This document shows positions 7,521-14,755 of a DNA stretch of 23,111 nt, piece by piece. A program made the translations under genes and the position numbers. The DNA comes from Planctomycetales bacterium (GTDB taxonomy: Bacteria > Planctomycetota > Planctomycetia > Pirellulales > Thermoguttaceae). Position 1 is the stretch's first letter. Every line of letters begins with the position of its first letter. The notes beneath the pieces are model-generated. The model had not been told where the DNA came from and made no database searches. It saw only the letters and a program-made list of their open reading frames with translations. The stretch spans positions 1 to 23,111 of the forward strand of contig SKOZ01000027.1 of assembly GCA_007119795.1 (NCBI GenBank), written 5' to 3'.

Positions 7521-8206
7521 CGCTTGCGCTTCGTCCTTGCTGCTAGAGCGGTCGTCCTTGACGCGCCACACCCGGCGCACTGCCCACGCCGGGTATTAGC
7601 TTATGCCAACCGTCGGCGGCGGACAAGCCCAACCTCGCAGCGAGAATCGTTGCCGCCGCGACGACCGGCGCAACTGTTGAAAGAATCTAAAGTCCTACCC
7701 CGGCGCGATTCGAAGAATCCTATCGGAAGACCCGGTCTGTCACGGGATTCGTGCGTGAGCTCGGCTGCACGGACAGGGTCGCAGGGGGGAGCCTGCCGAA
7801 CCATGCGTCATGCCTTGCCGTGCGTGGCTGCGGCGCGGAGACGTCGCGACGCGCATCTTTCCGCAGTGCCCCTCCCAACCTACTGCGAAGAGGGGGGATT
7901 CCGGGTGCGTGCAGAATCCGAGATGAAGCGGCTGCAATCTAGCTTCTCTATTTTACGGATTTTCGCTGATTTCCGGTCGCCCCGTTTGTCGATGAGAGTC
8001 CATAGGCGCGGGTCAGAAGGAGCTGAGCCAAAGCCAGTTTGAAGCGAATCGTCAAGCCCCGACCCAGATGCTTGCGGAAGGCCGATTCGAGGGATCGAAC
8101 GTTTCGGCGCGACGACCGCAGCAGGGGGCTGCCCCCGTTCCGGCAAAGCCGTGGCTTGCCGGGGCGCTGTTCAAACCAAGAGTGTGACGAATTTGGAGAG
8201 CCTGCA
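7521..8206. promoter_or_regulatory. Divergent intergenic region between shc and the HTH-receiver gene
   Basis: This 686-base region has no supported gene and must hold promoters for shc (minus) and the regulator (plus). A near-AT patch, tattttacggattttcgctg (about 7949-7968), is the most promoter-like part in an otherwise GC-rich sequence. GATTC-GAA-GAATC at 7707-7719 is a perfect inverted repeat. The unusually long leader before a DNA-binding regulator could allow autoregulation. That is inference. Confidence 0.4.
7707..7719. promoter_or_regulatory. Perfect inverted repeat, possible operator
   Basis: GATTC and GAATC flank GAA, making a 13-base dyad. It lies about 190 bases upstream of shc and 490 bases upstream of the HTH-receiver gene. 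No binding protein can be assigned from sequence alone, and dyads of this size can arise by chance. Confidence 0.25.
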
Positions 8207-8779
8207 ATGAAGGTCTTCACAACTGGTCAGGTCGCTAAGATCTGCAAGGTTGCCCCGCGCACCGTGAGCAAGTGGTTCGACTCCGGCCGGTTGAAAGGAT
8301 ACCGAATTCCCGGATCGCAAGACCGCCGTATTCCCCGAGAATACTTGATCCGATTCCTTAAGGAGCACGGCATGCCCCTGGGGGACTTGGAAGACGAGGC
8401 GATGGCCAAGGTCCTAATCGTGGCTCAGGACCAGGTGCTCATCGAGAACCTCAGGCGGGAATTGCCCCTGGACCGGTCGTTCAAGGTCGCCGTGGCGGCG
8501 AGCGGATTCGATGCCGGCATTCAGGCGGAGAGCTTCCACCCCGATTGCATCATCGTCGATTTCTCGATCGGGCGGACCGAAGCTCTGCAAATCTGCCAGA
8601 ATCTCCGCCGCAACAACGAGTTCGCCGAGGTGATCCTCATCGCCCTCCTGCCCGACGACGGCAGCTCGACGAGCTTCGACCGTTCGAGCATCAACGAGAC
8701 GTTCAAGAAGCCCTTCGACAGCGCCCTGCTGGCCGAACGGCTGCGGACGCTGATCGGGACGAAGAAGGAGCTCGTCTAG
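8207..8779 (+). CDS. Excisionase-type HTH domain fused to response-regulator receiver
   Basis: A 190-residue two-domain regulator. Residues about 4-52 (FTTGQVAKICKVAPRTVSKW, then FDSGRLKGYRIPGSQDRRIP) are a MerR/excisionase-type winged HTH of the BldC kind. Residues about 67-185 are a CheY-like receiver. In the receiver, Asp118 in CIIVDFSIGR is the likely phosphate acceptor and Lys168 in FKKPF is the conserved Lys. The acidic pocket is reduced to one Asp (VLIVAQDQ, Asp75), and the usual switch Thr/Ser is Ala (LIALL, Ala146), so switching may be atypical. The domain order, DNA-binding first, is the reverse of standard response regulators. GGAGAG six bases before ATG 8207 fixes the start. I recall this protein as highly conserved in planctomycetes. 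No histidine kinase is nearby. Confidence 0.85.
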   Translation: MKVFTTGQVAKICKVAPRTVSKWFDSGRLKGYRIPGSQDRRIPREYLIRFLKEHGMPLGDLEDEAMAKVLIVAQDQVLIENLRRELPLDRSFKVAVAASGFDAGIQAESFHPDCIIVDFSIGRTEALQICQNLRRNNEFAEVILIALLPDDGSSTSFDRSSINETFKKPFDSALLAERLRTLIGTKKELV

Positions 8780-9320
8780 GAGGCTGGCGAGGACCTCAGC
8801 CCCGGCGCGCTTGAAAAGTCCCATCCACAGAAGGGATATCGCGCGGCTGCTGGACCACTCGATCCCGCTCGAGCGGTCCGGCGGCCGCGTGCCCAGACCC
8901 CCCCCTCGTCCGCCGCGGCACCTGTCGGGTCGCCGAGGGAGGGACATCGCCGGGCCCGCACCGCGCCGGGTCGCAGCCGGCCGGCGCGGCCACTCCCGAA
9001 TTTCTAAGGGAAGCGTCGCCCGGCGGAAGTGCCCGCACCACTGCCCCGGGCCGCGCTCCTCCCGTGTGCCTCGTTCCCCCGCGGCTGAGGGACGGCCGCG
9101 GTGTCGATCTCCTCATCCCCCCAGCGGCCGGGGCCGCGCACGCAAGGGAGCCCGCTTCCACGCCCCTTGCTCGCCGCTCCTCCCGATTTTCGCCTGCTGT
9201 GTCCGACACCCCGCGGGGCCGACTCGGCTTGCCTCGCGATGGGGCCCCGCCGCCACGCGCTCGTGGCGAACCCCCGGTTCACGGTGCGCCCGGAACATCT
9301 CGCGTCCACCAAGCCCAGGG

Positions 9321-9345
9321 GGCCTCTCGACGGTCGAGGGAGGCC
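9321..9345 (+). promoter_or_regulatory. Imperfect hairpin/dyad overlapping a possible -35
   Basis: GGCCTCTCGAC and GTCGAGGGAGGCC are complementary apart from a two-base GG bulge, giving a strong dyad. It precedes the TAGAAT element at 9349 and could be an operator or a terminator-like structure. No T-run follows it. Confidence 0.35.
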
Positions 9346-9354
9346 GATTAGAAT
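9327..9354 (+). promoter_or_regulatory. Possible promoter of the prenyl synthase gene
   Basis: TCGACG (9327-9332) and TAGAAT (9349-9354) are spaced by 16 bases and match the bacterial sigma-70 consensus at four and five of six positions. A start near 9361 would leave a leader of about 120 bases. Planctomycete promoters are poorly defined, so this is tentative. Confidence 0.3.
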
Positions 9355-9378
9355 GGGAGAAGTGGCGGGGCGCCGTAG

Positions 9379-9400
9379 CACCCCCATGGAGATGGGGGTG
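9379..9400 (+). promoter_or_regulatory. Perfect 9-bp hairpin in the prenyl synthase leader
   Basis: CACCCCCAT and ATGGGGGTG form a perfect nine-pair stem around a GGAG loop, about 80 bases before the start codon. The loop contains a Shine-Dalgarno-like GGAG, but no start codon follows at a suitable distance. It may affect mRNA stability or attenuation. Confidence 0.35.
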
Positions 9401-9482
9401 GCGAGGCGAAAACTGCCGGATTCCCCCCGGACTGCGGGCCCGCGATCGAATCTGGTGTTCCGCGAACTTCAGGAAGCCGTTG

Positions 9483-10487
9483 ATGAGCCACGCGGTGCAG
9501 GACCGGGGCAACCTTCCCGACGAGCTGCGGTCGTTGTATGCCCTGATCCGCGCGGACCTCGACATCGTCGAGGCGGCGCTGGCTCGCGAGTTCTCCAGCC
9601 GTTCGCCCTTTATCGATCGGCTCGCCAAGCACGGTTTTCGTCTCGGCGGCAAGCGCCTACGCCCGGCCCTCGTGCTCTTGGCGGCGCGGACCTGCGGGGC
9701 GGTCCGCCCCGAACATCACGAACTCGCCGCGGCCGTGGAGCTGATCCACACCGCCACTCTGATCCACGACGACGTCCTCGACGACGCCACCATCCGCCGC
9801 CACCTGGAGACGGTCAACGTCCTCTGGGACAACGAAGCCAGCATTCTCCTGGGCGACTACCTCTTCGCCCGCGCCCTCTGCCTGGCGGCCTCGCTGGGCG
9901 ACACCTTCGCCTGCCGCAACATCGCCGAGGCCTCGCGGGCGATGTGTGAAGGCGAACTGCGGCAGATCGCCACCCGCGGCGACTACACCCTCTCCGAGGC
10001 CGACTACCTCGACATCATCGCCGGGAAGACGGCGACGCTCTGCGCGTGCTGCTGCCGACTAGGCGGCTACTACGCCGGTGCCGAGCCGGCCCTCTGCGAC
10101 GCCCTGGCCCACTTCGGGCACCACCTGGGTATCGCCTTCCAAATCGTCGACGACGTGCTCGACCTCGAGGGGGACGAGGCCGTCACCGGGAAGTCGCTGG
10201 GGACGGACCTGAAAAAGGAGAAGCTCACGCTGCCGGTGATCCGCCTCCTCAGCCAGCTCCCCGCCCCCGAGCGCCGCAATCTGATCGCGCAGATGAGCGC
10301 CTCGGACAACCACCGCCGCGAGATTTTGCGCAGCCACCTGCGCCGCAGCGACGCGGTGGCCTACTCGCACCAGGCCGCCGCCGCCGCCATCGCCACCGCC
10401 AAGGAGGCCCTCGGCGAACTGCCGGAAACCCCGGTGCGGAACACGCTCCTGAGCCTCGCCGATTTCGTGGTCAGCCGGCGGACCTGA
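9483..10487 (+). CDS. Long-chain polyprenyl diphosphate synthase
   Basis: A 334-residue trans-prenyltransferase that extends an allylic diphosphate with isopentenyl diphosphate, probably to make the side chain of a quinone. GGKRLRP (55-61) binds isopentenyl diphosphate. The first Asp-rich motif is LIHDDVLDDATIRR (Asp96, 97, 100, 101) and the second is FQIVDDVLDLEGDE (Asp223, 224, 227). KSLGTDLKKEKLTLPVI is typical of the octaprenyl/heptaprenyl group. The residues five and four before the first motif are Ala and Thr, small side chains that in this family allow a long product, so C35-C45 is more likely than farnesyl. Start ATG 9483 agrees with the native N-terminus, although the frame remains open upstream. 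Genes for squalene formation are not seen. Confidence 0.92.
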   Translation: MSHAVQDRGNLPDELRSLYALIRADLDIVEAALAREFSSRSPFIDRLAKHGFRLGGKRLRPALVLLAARTCGAVRPEHHELAAAVELIHTATLIHDDVLDDATIRRHLETVNVLWDNEASILLGDYLFARALCLAASLGDTFACRNIAEASRAMCEGELRQIATRGDYTLSEADYLDIIAGKTATLCACCCRLGGYYAGAEPALCDALAHFGHHLGIAFQIVDDVLDLEGDEAVTGKSLGTDLKKEKLTLPVIRLLSQLPAPERRNLIAQMSASDNHRREILRSHLRRSDAVAYSHQAAAAAIATAKEALGELPETPVRNTLLSLADFVVSRRT

Positions 10488-10491
10488 CCGG

Positions 10492-10548
10492 GGAGGGCGC
10501 CCCCCTGCCGCGGCCGCGCCCCTCCGCCACGCCCAGGGGGCGCCTTCC
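10492..10548. terminator. GC-rich inverted repeat between convergent genes
   Basis: GGAGGGCGCCCCCCTG (10492-10507) is nearly complementary to CAGGGGGCGCCTTCC (10534-10548), with a 26-base loop between them. It lies in the 98 bases between the converging prenyl synthase and recG genes, so it could stop transcription from both sides. There is no T-run on either side, so it is not a classical intrinsic terminator. Confidence 0.4.
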
Positions 10549-10585
10549 ATGCTGTGGGGCCTCCCGGCGGACGGAGCACGTCGCC

Positions 10586-12676
10586 TCAGCCGACGTCACC
10601 CAGCTCCAGCGACGTGCCGTAGCGGCTGAGCATCTGGCGGCGAAGTGCGGCATGTTGCGGCTGGGCGAGTCCGGGATCGGCGGCGACCAGCTCCAGGGCA
10701 TCGCCGCGGGCCTCCTGGAGGACGGCACGGTCGCGGACCAGATCGGCCACCCGCAGCGGCGGCAGGCCGTGCTGGCGGGTGCCGACCACCTCGCCGGGGC
10801 CGCGGAGGCGGAAATCGGTTTCCGCCAGCTCGAACCCGTCGGCGCTCTTCTCGAACGTCTTCAGCCGCTCTTCGGCCGCCGCAGTCGAGGACTCGGCAAA
10901 CACCCCGCAATAGCCGGGTTGCCCGCCGCGGCCGATCCGCCCGCGGAGCTGGTGGAGCTGCGCCAGCCCGAAACGCTCGCCGCTGAGGATGGTCATGAGC
11001 GTGGCATTGGGCACGTCGACGCCCACCTCGACCACCGACGTGGAGACCAGTACCTGCACCTCGCCCGAGCGGAAGCGGGCCATCACGGCGTCCTTTTCCG
11101 CGGCCGTCATTCGCCCGTGGACCAGACCGAGGCGGAACGCCTCCAGCTCGCCGTTGGCCAGGTGCTCGTAGGCGGCCTGGATACTGGCTACGTCGAGCTG
11201 CTCGGATTCTTCAACGAGGGGGGCCACCACGTAGCCCTGCCGGCCCTCGCGGAGCCCTTTGCGGAAGAACTCCCACCACCGCTCGCGGCGGTCTTCCGGG
11301 ACCAGGTAGGTATGGATCCTCCTCCGCCCGGGAGGCATGTCGCGGAGCGCGGAGAGGTCGAGGTCGCCGAAGAGGGCCATGGTCACCGTGCGGGGGATGG
11401 GTGTGGCCGTCATCACCAGGTAGTGGGGCGCGTGGCCTGCCTGCCGCAGCAGCGCCCTCTGGCGGACGCCGAACTTGTGCTGCTCGTCGATCACCACGAG
11501 CCCCAGCCGGTGGAAGCGGACGTCGTCTTGCACCAGGGCGTGGGTGCCCACCAGCAGGTCCACCTCGCCGGCGGCCACGGCCGCCAGCAGCTTGTTCCGC
11601 TCCCCGGCCGCCATGCCGCCGACGAGCTGTCCGCGGCGGACCCGGCTGTGGGCCAGCATCCGCTCCAGCGTATCGGCGTGCTGGCGGGCGAGGATCTCCG
11701 TGGGCGCCATGAGCACGGCCTGGTGGCCGTGGGCGATTGCCAGCAACATGGCGTAGGCGGCGACCACGGTCTTGCCGCTCCCCACGTCGCCCTGGAGCAG
11801 ACGGTTCATCGGCTCGGTAGCAGCCATGTCGGCGGCGATCTCGGCGATGGCCTTCTTCTGGCCGTCGGTCAGATCGAAGGGAAAGAGGCTGCGGATGCGG
11901 GCGTCGATCTTCTCCGTGGCGGGCATCGCCGGTGCCGCCTGCGCGGTCTTCAGCCGGTGCCGCCGCACGGCCAAGGCGAGCTGCAAAACGAAGAGCTCCT
12001 GGTAGACGAACCGCCGCAGCGCCCCGTCCCGCTCCGTGCCGGAGCGGGGGAAGTGGATCGCCGGCAGGGCCTCGGCAAGCGGCATGAGATTGCGGGCGGC
12101 GCGGAAGTCGGCGGGGAACGCCTCCTCGAGCAGGGGGACGCACCACCGCAGCGCGGCGCGGACCGCGCGGCGGACCTCGTGCTGGCGGAGCCCTTCGGTG
12201 AGCGGGTAGATGGGGAGCAGGCCCGCCGGGGCGGCCTCCTCCTTCTCGCCCAAGGCGGTCACCCGCGGGTGGGCCATCTCCCAGAAGAGGCCGTCCCGCC
12301 GCGGCTTGCCGGAAAACATCACCCGCAGGCCGAGCGGGTAGCGGTCGCGCATGAAGGGCTGGTTGAACCAGAGGCCGCGGAGGAAGCCCCGCTCAGTCTT
12401 CAATAGCACGCCCACCACGCACTTGCCGGTCGAGGAGACGCGGATGTCCACGTCCTCGATCACTCCGCGGACGCTCTGCACGGTGCCCTCCACCAACTCG
12501 TCGACGTCGCGCAGCAGCGTCTGGTCGAAGTAGTCGCGCGGGAAGAAGAAGGCCAGGTCCGCTGCCGTCCGCAGGCCGAGCCGCGCCAGCAGCTCGGCCC
12601 GCTGCGGCCCCACGCCGGCCAGCCGCGCCGGCGGCAAGGCCAGCCGTTTGGCAGAATCACGTTCCCCGGAGGTCAT
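10586..12676 (-). CDS. recG: ATP-dependent DNA helicase RecG
   Basis: A 696-residue superfamily 2 helicase that remodels stalled replication forks and branch-migrates Holliday junctions. Its length matches the roughly 690-residue family norm. The N-terminal part has the helix-hairpin-helix-like LAGVGPQRAELLARLGLRTA, then PRDYFD and the OB-fold wedge region. Motor motifs are all present: GDVGSGKTVVA (Walker A, about 296-306), APTEILARQH, GTHAL, VIDEQHKFGV (DEQH, 397-400), VMTATPIPRT (421-430), VSTSVVEVGVDVPNA and QLHQLRGRIGRG (about 574-584). The RecG-specific C-terminal section follows (FRLRGPGEVVGTRQHGLPPL). The start is the ATG at 12676, whose ribosome site is weak. It stands alone, 248 bases downstream of rnhA on the same strand. 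Confidence 0.97.
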   Translation of the reverse strand: MTSGERDSAKRLALPPARLAGVGPQRAELLARLGLRTAADLAFFFPRDYFDQTLLRDVDELVEGTVQSVRGVIEDVDIRVSSTGKCVVGVLLKTERGFLRGLWFNQPFMRDRYPLGLRVMFSGKPRRDGLFWEMAHPRVTALGEKEEAAPAGLLPIYPLTEGLRQHEVRRAVRAALRWCVPLLEEAFPADFRAARNLMPLAEALPAIHFPRSGTERDGALRRFVYQELFVLQLALAVRRHRLKTAQAAPAMPATEKIDARIRSLFPFDLTDGQKKAIAEIAADMAATEPMNRLLQGDVGSGKTVVAAYAMLLAIAHGHQAVLMAPTEILARQHADTLERMLAHSRVRRGQLVGGMAAGERNKLLAAVAAGEVDLLVGTHALVQDDVRFHRLGLVVIDEQHKFGVRQRALLRQAGHAPHYLVMTATPIPRTVTMALFGDLDLSALRDMPPGRRRIHTYLVPEDRRERWWEFFRKGLREGRQGYVVAPLVEESEQLDVASIQAAYEHLANGELEAFRLGLVHGRMTAAEKDAVMARFRSGEVQVLVSTSVVEVGVDVPNATLMTILSGERFGLAQLHQLRGRIGRGGQPGYCGVFAESSTAAAEERLKTFEKSADGFELAETDFRLRGPGEVVGTRQHGLPPLRVADLVRDRAVLQEARGDALELVAADPGLAQPQHAALRRQMLSRYGTSLELGDVG

Positions 12677-12924
12677 GGCGACTTGGAACAGCCCAACCCT
12701 TGAAAGGTTCCCATAGAGAGCAGTGGGGGCGAACGCTTCGGGCGGGTCCGGAGCAGATCACCCTGCCGGGACGACGCTCCGCAAGACGCCCTTCCCCCGA
12801 CTGCCGGATACCGCCCCGCCTCCCCACGGCGACGCCCACAGTTTGAAGTGGGGGGGCCGGTCTGTCAACGGTCCGGGCAGCGCCCGCGGCCGGCGGCGCC
12901 GCAAAATCGCAGCGGGGGGATGGC

Positions 12925-13395
12925 TTATAGATACTTCTGGTATGCGGCCACGGCAAGGGTGTCGCAGCGTTCGTTCTCGGGGTGGCCGGCGTGGCCGCGG
13001 ATGTGCCGGTAGCGGACCTCGTGGATGCTCAGGAGGCGGTCCAACTCGCGCCACAACGCTTCGTTCTTGACCTCCTTGAGCCGCTTTCCCTCGCGGCGCC
13101 GCCAGCCGTTGGCCTTCCACTTCGGCATCCACTCGGATAGCCCCTTGCCGACGTACTCGCTGTCGGAAACGAGTTCCACCTCGGACGGCTGCTTGAGCGC
13201 CGCCAGGCCGCGGATGACCGCCGTAAGCTCCATGCGGTTGTTGGTCGTCTCCGGTTCGGCCCCGGAGCGGACGAGCTCCTTGCCGGAGACGGGATGCCGC
13301 AGCACGAAGGCCCAACCGCCGGGGCCCGGGTTGCCGCTGCACCCGCCGTCGGTGAAGAGCTGCACGCGGGGCCGGGCTTTCTTGGGCTGCGTCAT
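12925..13395 (-). CDS. rnhA: Ribonuclease HI
   Basis: A 156-residue type 1 RNase H, nearly the same length as the E. coli enzyme, that cuts the RNA strand of RNA-DNA hybrids. Catalytic residues are visible: Asp16 in LFTDGGCSGNPGPGGWAF, Glu56 in NNRMELTAVIRGL, Asp78 in LVSDSEYVGKG and Asp145 in ERCDTLAVAA. The family His lies in RGHAGHPENERCD. The basic handle region is present (KWKANGWRRREGKRLKEVKN). Translation is taken from ATG 13395 because MTQPKKARPRVQLFTDGG gives the normal family N-terminus. The open frame further upstream has no homology. It is adjacent to the alpha/beta-hydrolase-like gene, with 152 bases between. Confidence 0.97.
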   Translation of the reverse strand: MTQPKKARPRVQLFTDGGCSGNPGPGGWAFVLRHPVSGKELVRSGAEPETTNNRMELTAVIRGLAALKQPSEVELVSDSEYVGKGLSEWMPKWKANGWRRREGKRLKEVKNEALWRELDRLLSIHEVRYRHIRGHAGHPENERCDTLAVAAYQKYL

Positions 13396-13547
13396 CGGGC
13401 GTCGTTGCGAAGCACTTCCTGCGGAGTGTGAATGGAGCGATGCCGGAGCCGGGCGCGAACGTGCGTCTCCGCTCGCCCCCGGCCTGCGATGCACTTGCCG
13501 GCCCCCTCGAACGCTCGCCGGCCCATTGCCTCCTCGCCGCATGCTCG

Positions 13548-14555
13548 TCAGCGGACCGGCGCGGTGCGGTCCCGCCAGACGGGCCCTTGCTTGACGAGGC
13601 GCGCCCCGACGAAGCGGCCGATGGCCTGGAAGACGCCGTTCCGAAATTCTTCCTCCTCGATGAGGGCGATGCCCTGGAGGCTCGTAGGTATGCGCGCCAG
13701 CCCCAGGTCGACCCGCGCGGCCCGCTGCTCGCGGGTCATCTCCTGGCGGAGGTACGGGCGGGCGCGCTCCAATATCCGATGCATCCGGGAGACGTCGTTG
13801 AAGGCCCTCACGTGACCCTCGCCCACGATGAAAAGGATCGAGAGCCGCCGGCGAATCGCCTCGTGGCTCAGGGCGCTGTGGACGGTCAGGGAGTGGAACT
13901 GCCGCGGCGGGGAGATCAGGATCAGGCACTTCACGTCCTGGCCTTGGGGGCCGGTTGCCAGGGGGGGCCAACTCCAGTCGACCCGCGCCCAATCGAGTGC
14001 CACCAGGGCGCCCATCTCCACGCCGACGATCCCCAAGCGGCCGATGTTCAATTCACCGGCGTTATGCTGCCGCATGAGGAACCCTTTAAGAGCCTCCATG
14101 TCGTTGGCGACCATCCGCAGGACCATGCCCGGCAGCCGGGCCTGAGAGACGGTGGCGACGTCGAGGCTCCCCCCGTCGCGCCAGCCAGTGCTTTCCCCGT
14201 GACCGCGGAGGTCCGGGACGAGCACGGCATGGCCTTGGCGCTGGAGGAATTCAGCCATGGGGAGCAGGTCGCCCCGCGAACCCCGGAAGGCGTGGAGCAG
14301 AATCAGCGGCACCGCGTCTTTACCCCCGGTGCTCGGGTAGAACGTAACCCGCAGGATCATCCCGTCGCGGGTCTCGACGGTCGTGTTTTCGGGCGGGGGG
14401 AGCTCGTCCCTACGGGGCGCCGTCGGCCGCGGCGGCTGGGCCGCCGCCAGCGAGCACGCCAACAAGCCCAGCAGCGCCGCCAGAGGCACCATACGACCCG
14501 TCGGCGAGGAAGCGCCGAGCCGAAGGGCGGAGGGAAGACGGTTTTCGGACGACAT
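13548..14555 (-). CDS. Secreted alpha/beta-hydrolase-fold protein, nucleophile Ser replaced by Glu
   Basis: A 335-residue exported protein. The signal peptide runs from about residue 20 to 39 (MVPLAALLGLLACSLAAAQ), followed by a Pro-rich linker. The alpha/beta-hydrolase core is clear: a VPLILLHAFRGSRGD oxyanion-loop region, a GHAVLVPDLRGHGES strand-turn, and an elbow strand RLGIVGVEMGALVALDWA. The usual G-x-S-x-G elbow reads G-V-E-M-G, so Glu180 replaces the nucleophilic Ser (codon GAG at 14016-14018). No clear His-containing loop is seen near the end, so hydrolase activity is doubtful and it may be a binding or structural protein. GGAGAG nine bases before ATG 14555 supports the start. The substrate is unknown. 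Confidence 0.8.
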   Translation of the reverse strand: MSSENRLPSALRLGASSPTGRMVPLAALLGLLACSLAAAQPPRPTAPRRDELPPPENTTVETRDGMILRVTFYPSTGGKDAVPLILLHAFRGSRGDLLPMAEFLQRQGHAVLVPDLRGHGESTGWRDGGSLDVATVSQARLPGMVLRMVANDMEALKGFLMRQHNAGELNIGRLGIVGVEMGALVALDWARVDWSWPPLATGPQGQDVKCLILISPPRQFHSLTVHSALSHEAIRRRLSILFIVGEGHVRAFNDVSRMHRILERARPYLRQEMTREQRAARVDLGLARIPTSLQGIALIEEEEFRNGVFQAIGRFVGARLVKQGPVWRDRTAPVR

Positions 14556-14652
14556 GGCGTTTCGCTCTCCGCTCTGGAACGACGAGGGGCCGGACGGGGC
14601 GTCGTGCGGTAACACCGCTGCCGCCGCGACCGGTGCTCCGCTTCCACCCATA

Positions 14653-14696
14653 TCCTAGCCCCGTCGGGGTGAAAGCGTCAACGTCAGGTGTGGAGC
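14653..14696. repeat. REP-like dispersed repeat (single copy)
   Basis: On the minus strand this reads CACCTGACGTTGACGCTTTC followed by ACCCCGACGGGG and CTAGG. Its translation (APHLTLTLSPRRG) is a familiar spurious peptide produced by REP-type intergenic repeats in many bacteria. A CCCC-GTC-GGGG hairpin lies at 14659-14669. It sits between the radical SAM stop and the hydrolase-fold gene start. Confidence 0.45.
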
Positions 14697-14755
14697 GTAA
14701 GCTCTTGGGAACGGCGGAACACGCACCATCCAGCAATACCAGCAATAGGAGTATG

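Larger units (their letters stand above)
8780..9482. other. 0.7-kb gene-free leader before the prenyl synthase gene
   Basis: No frame here has coding character: translations on both strands are low-complexity Arg/Pro/Ser. The right end holds a possible promoter and two hairpins, listed separately. The left 500 bases show only GC-rich sequence. A structured RNA could be present but I recognise none. Confidence 0.5.

Noticed and set aside
10046..12406. Plus-strand open frame of 786 codons
   Set aside because: It overlaps the end of the prenyl synthase and is antisense to recG, whose motifs are complete.
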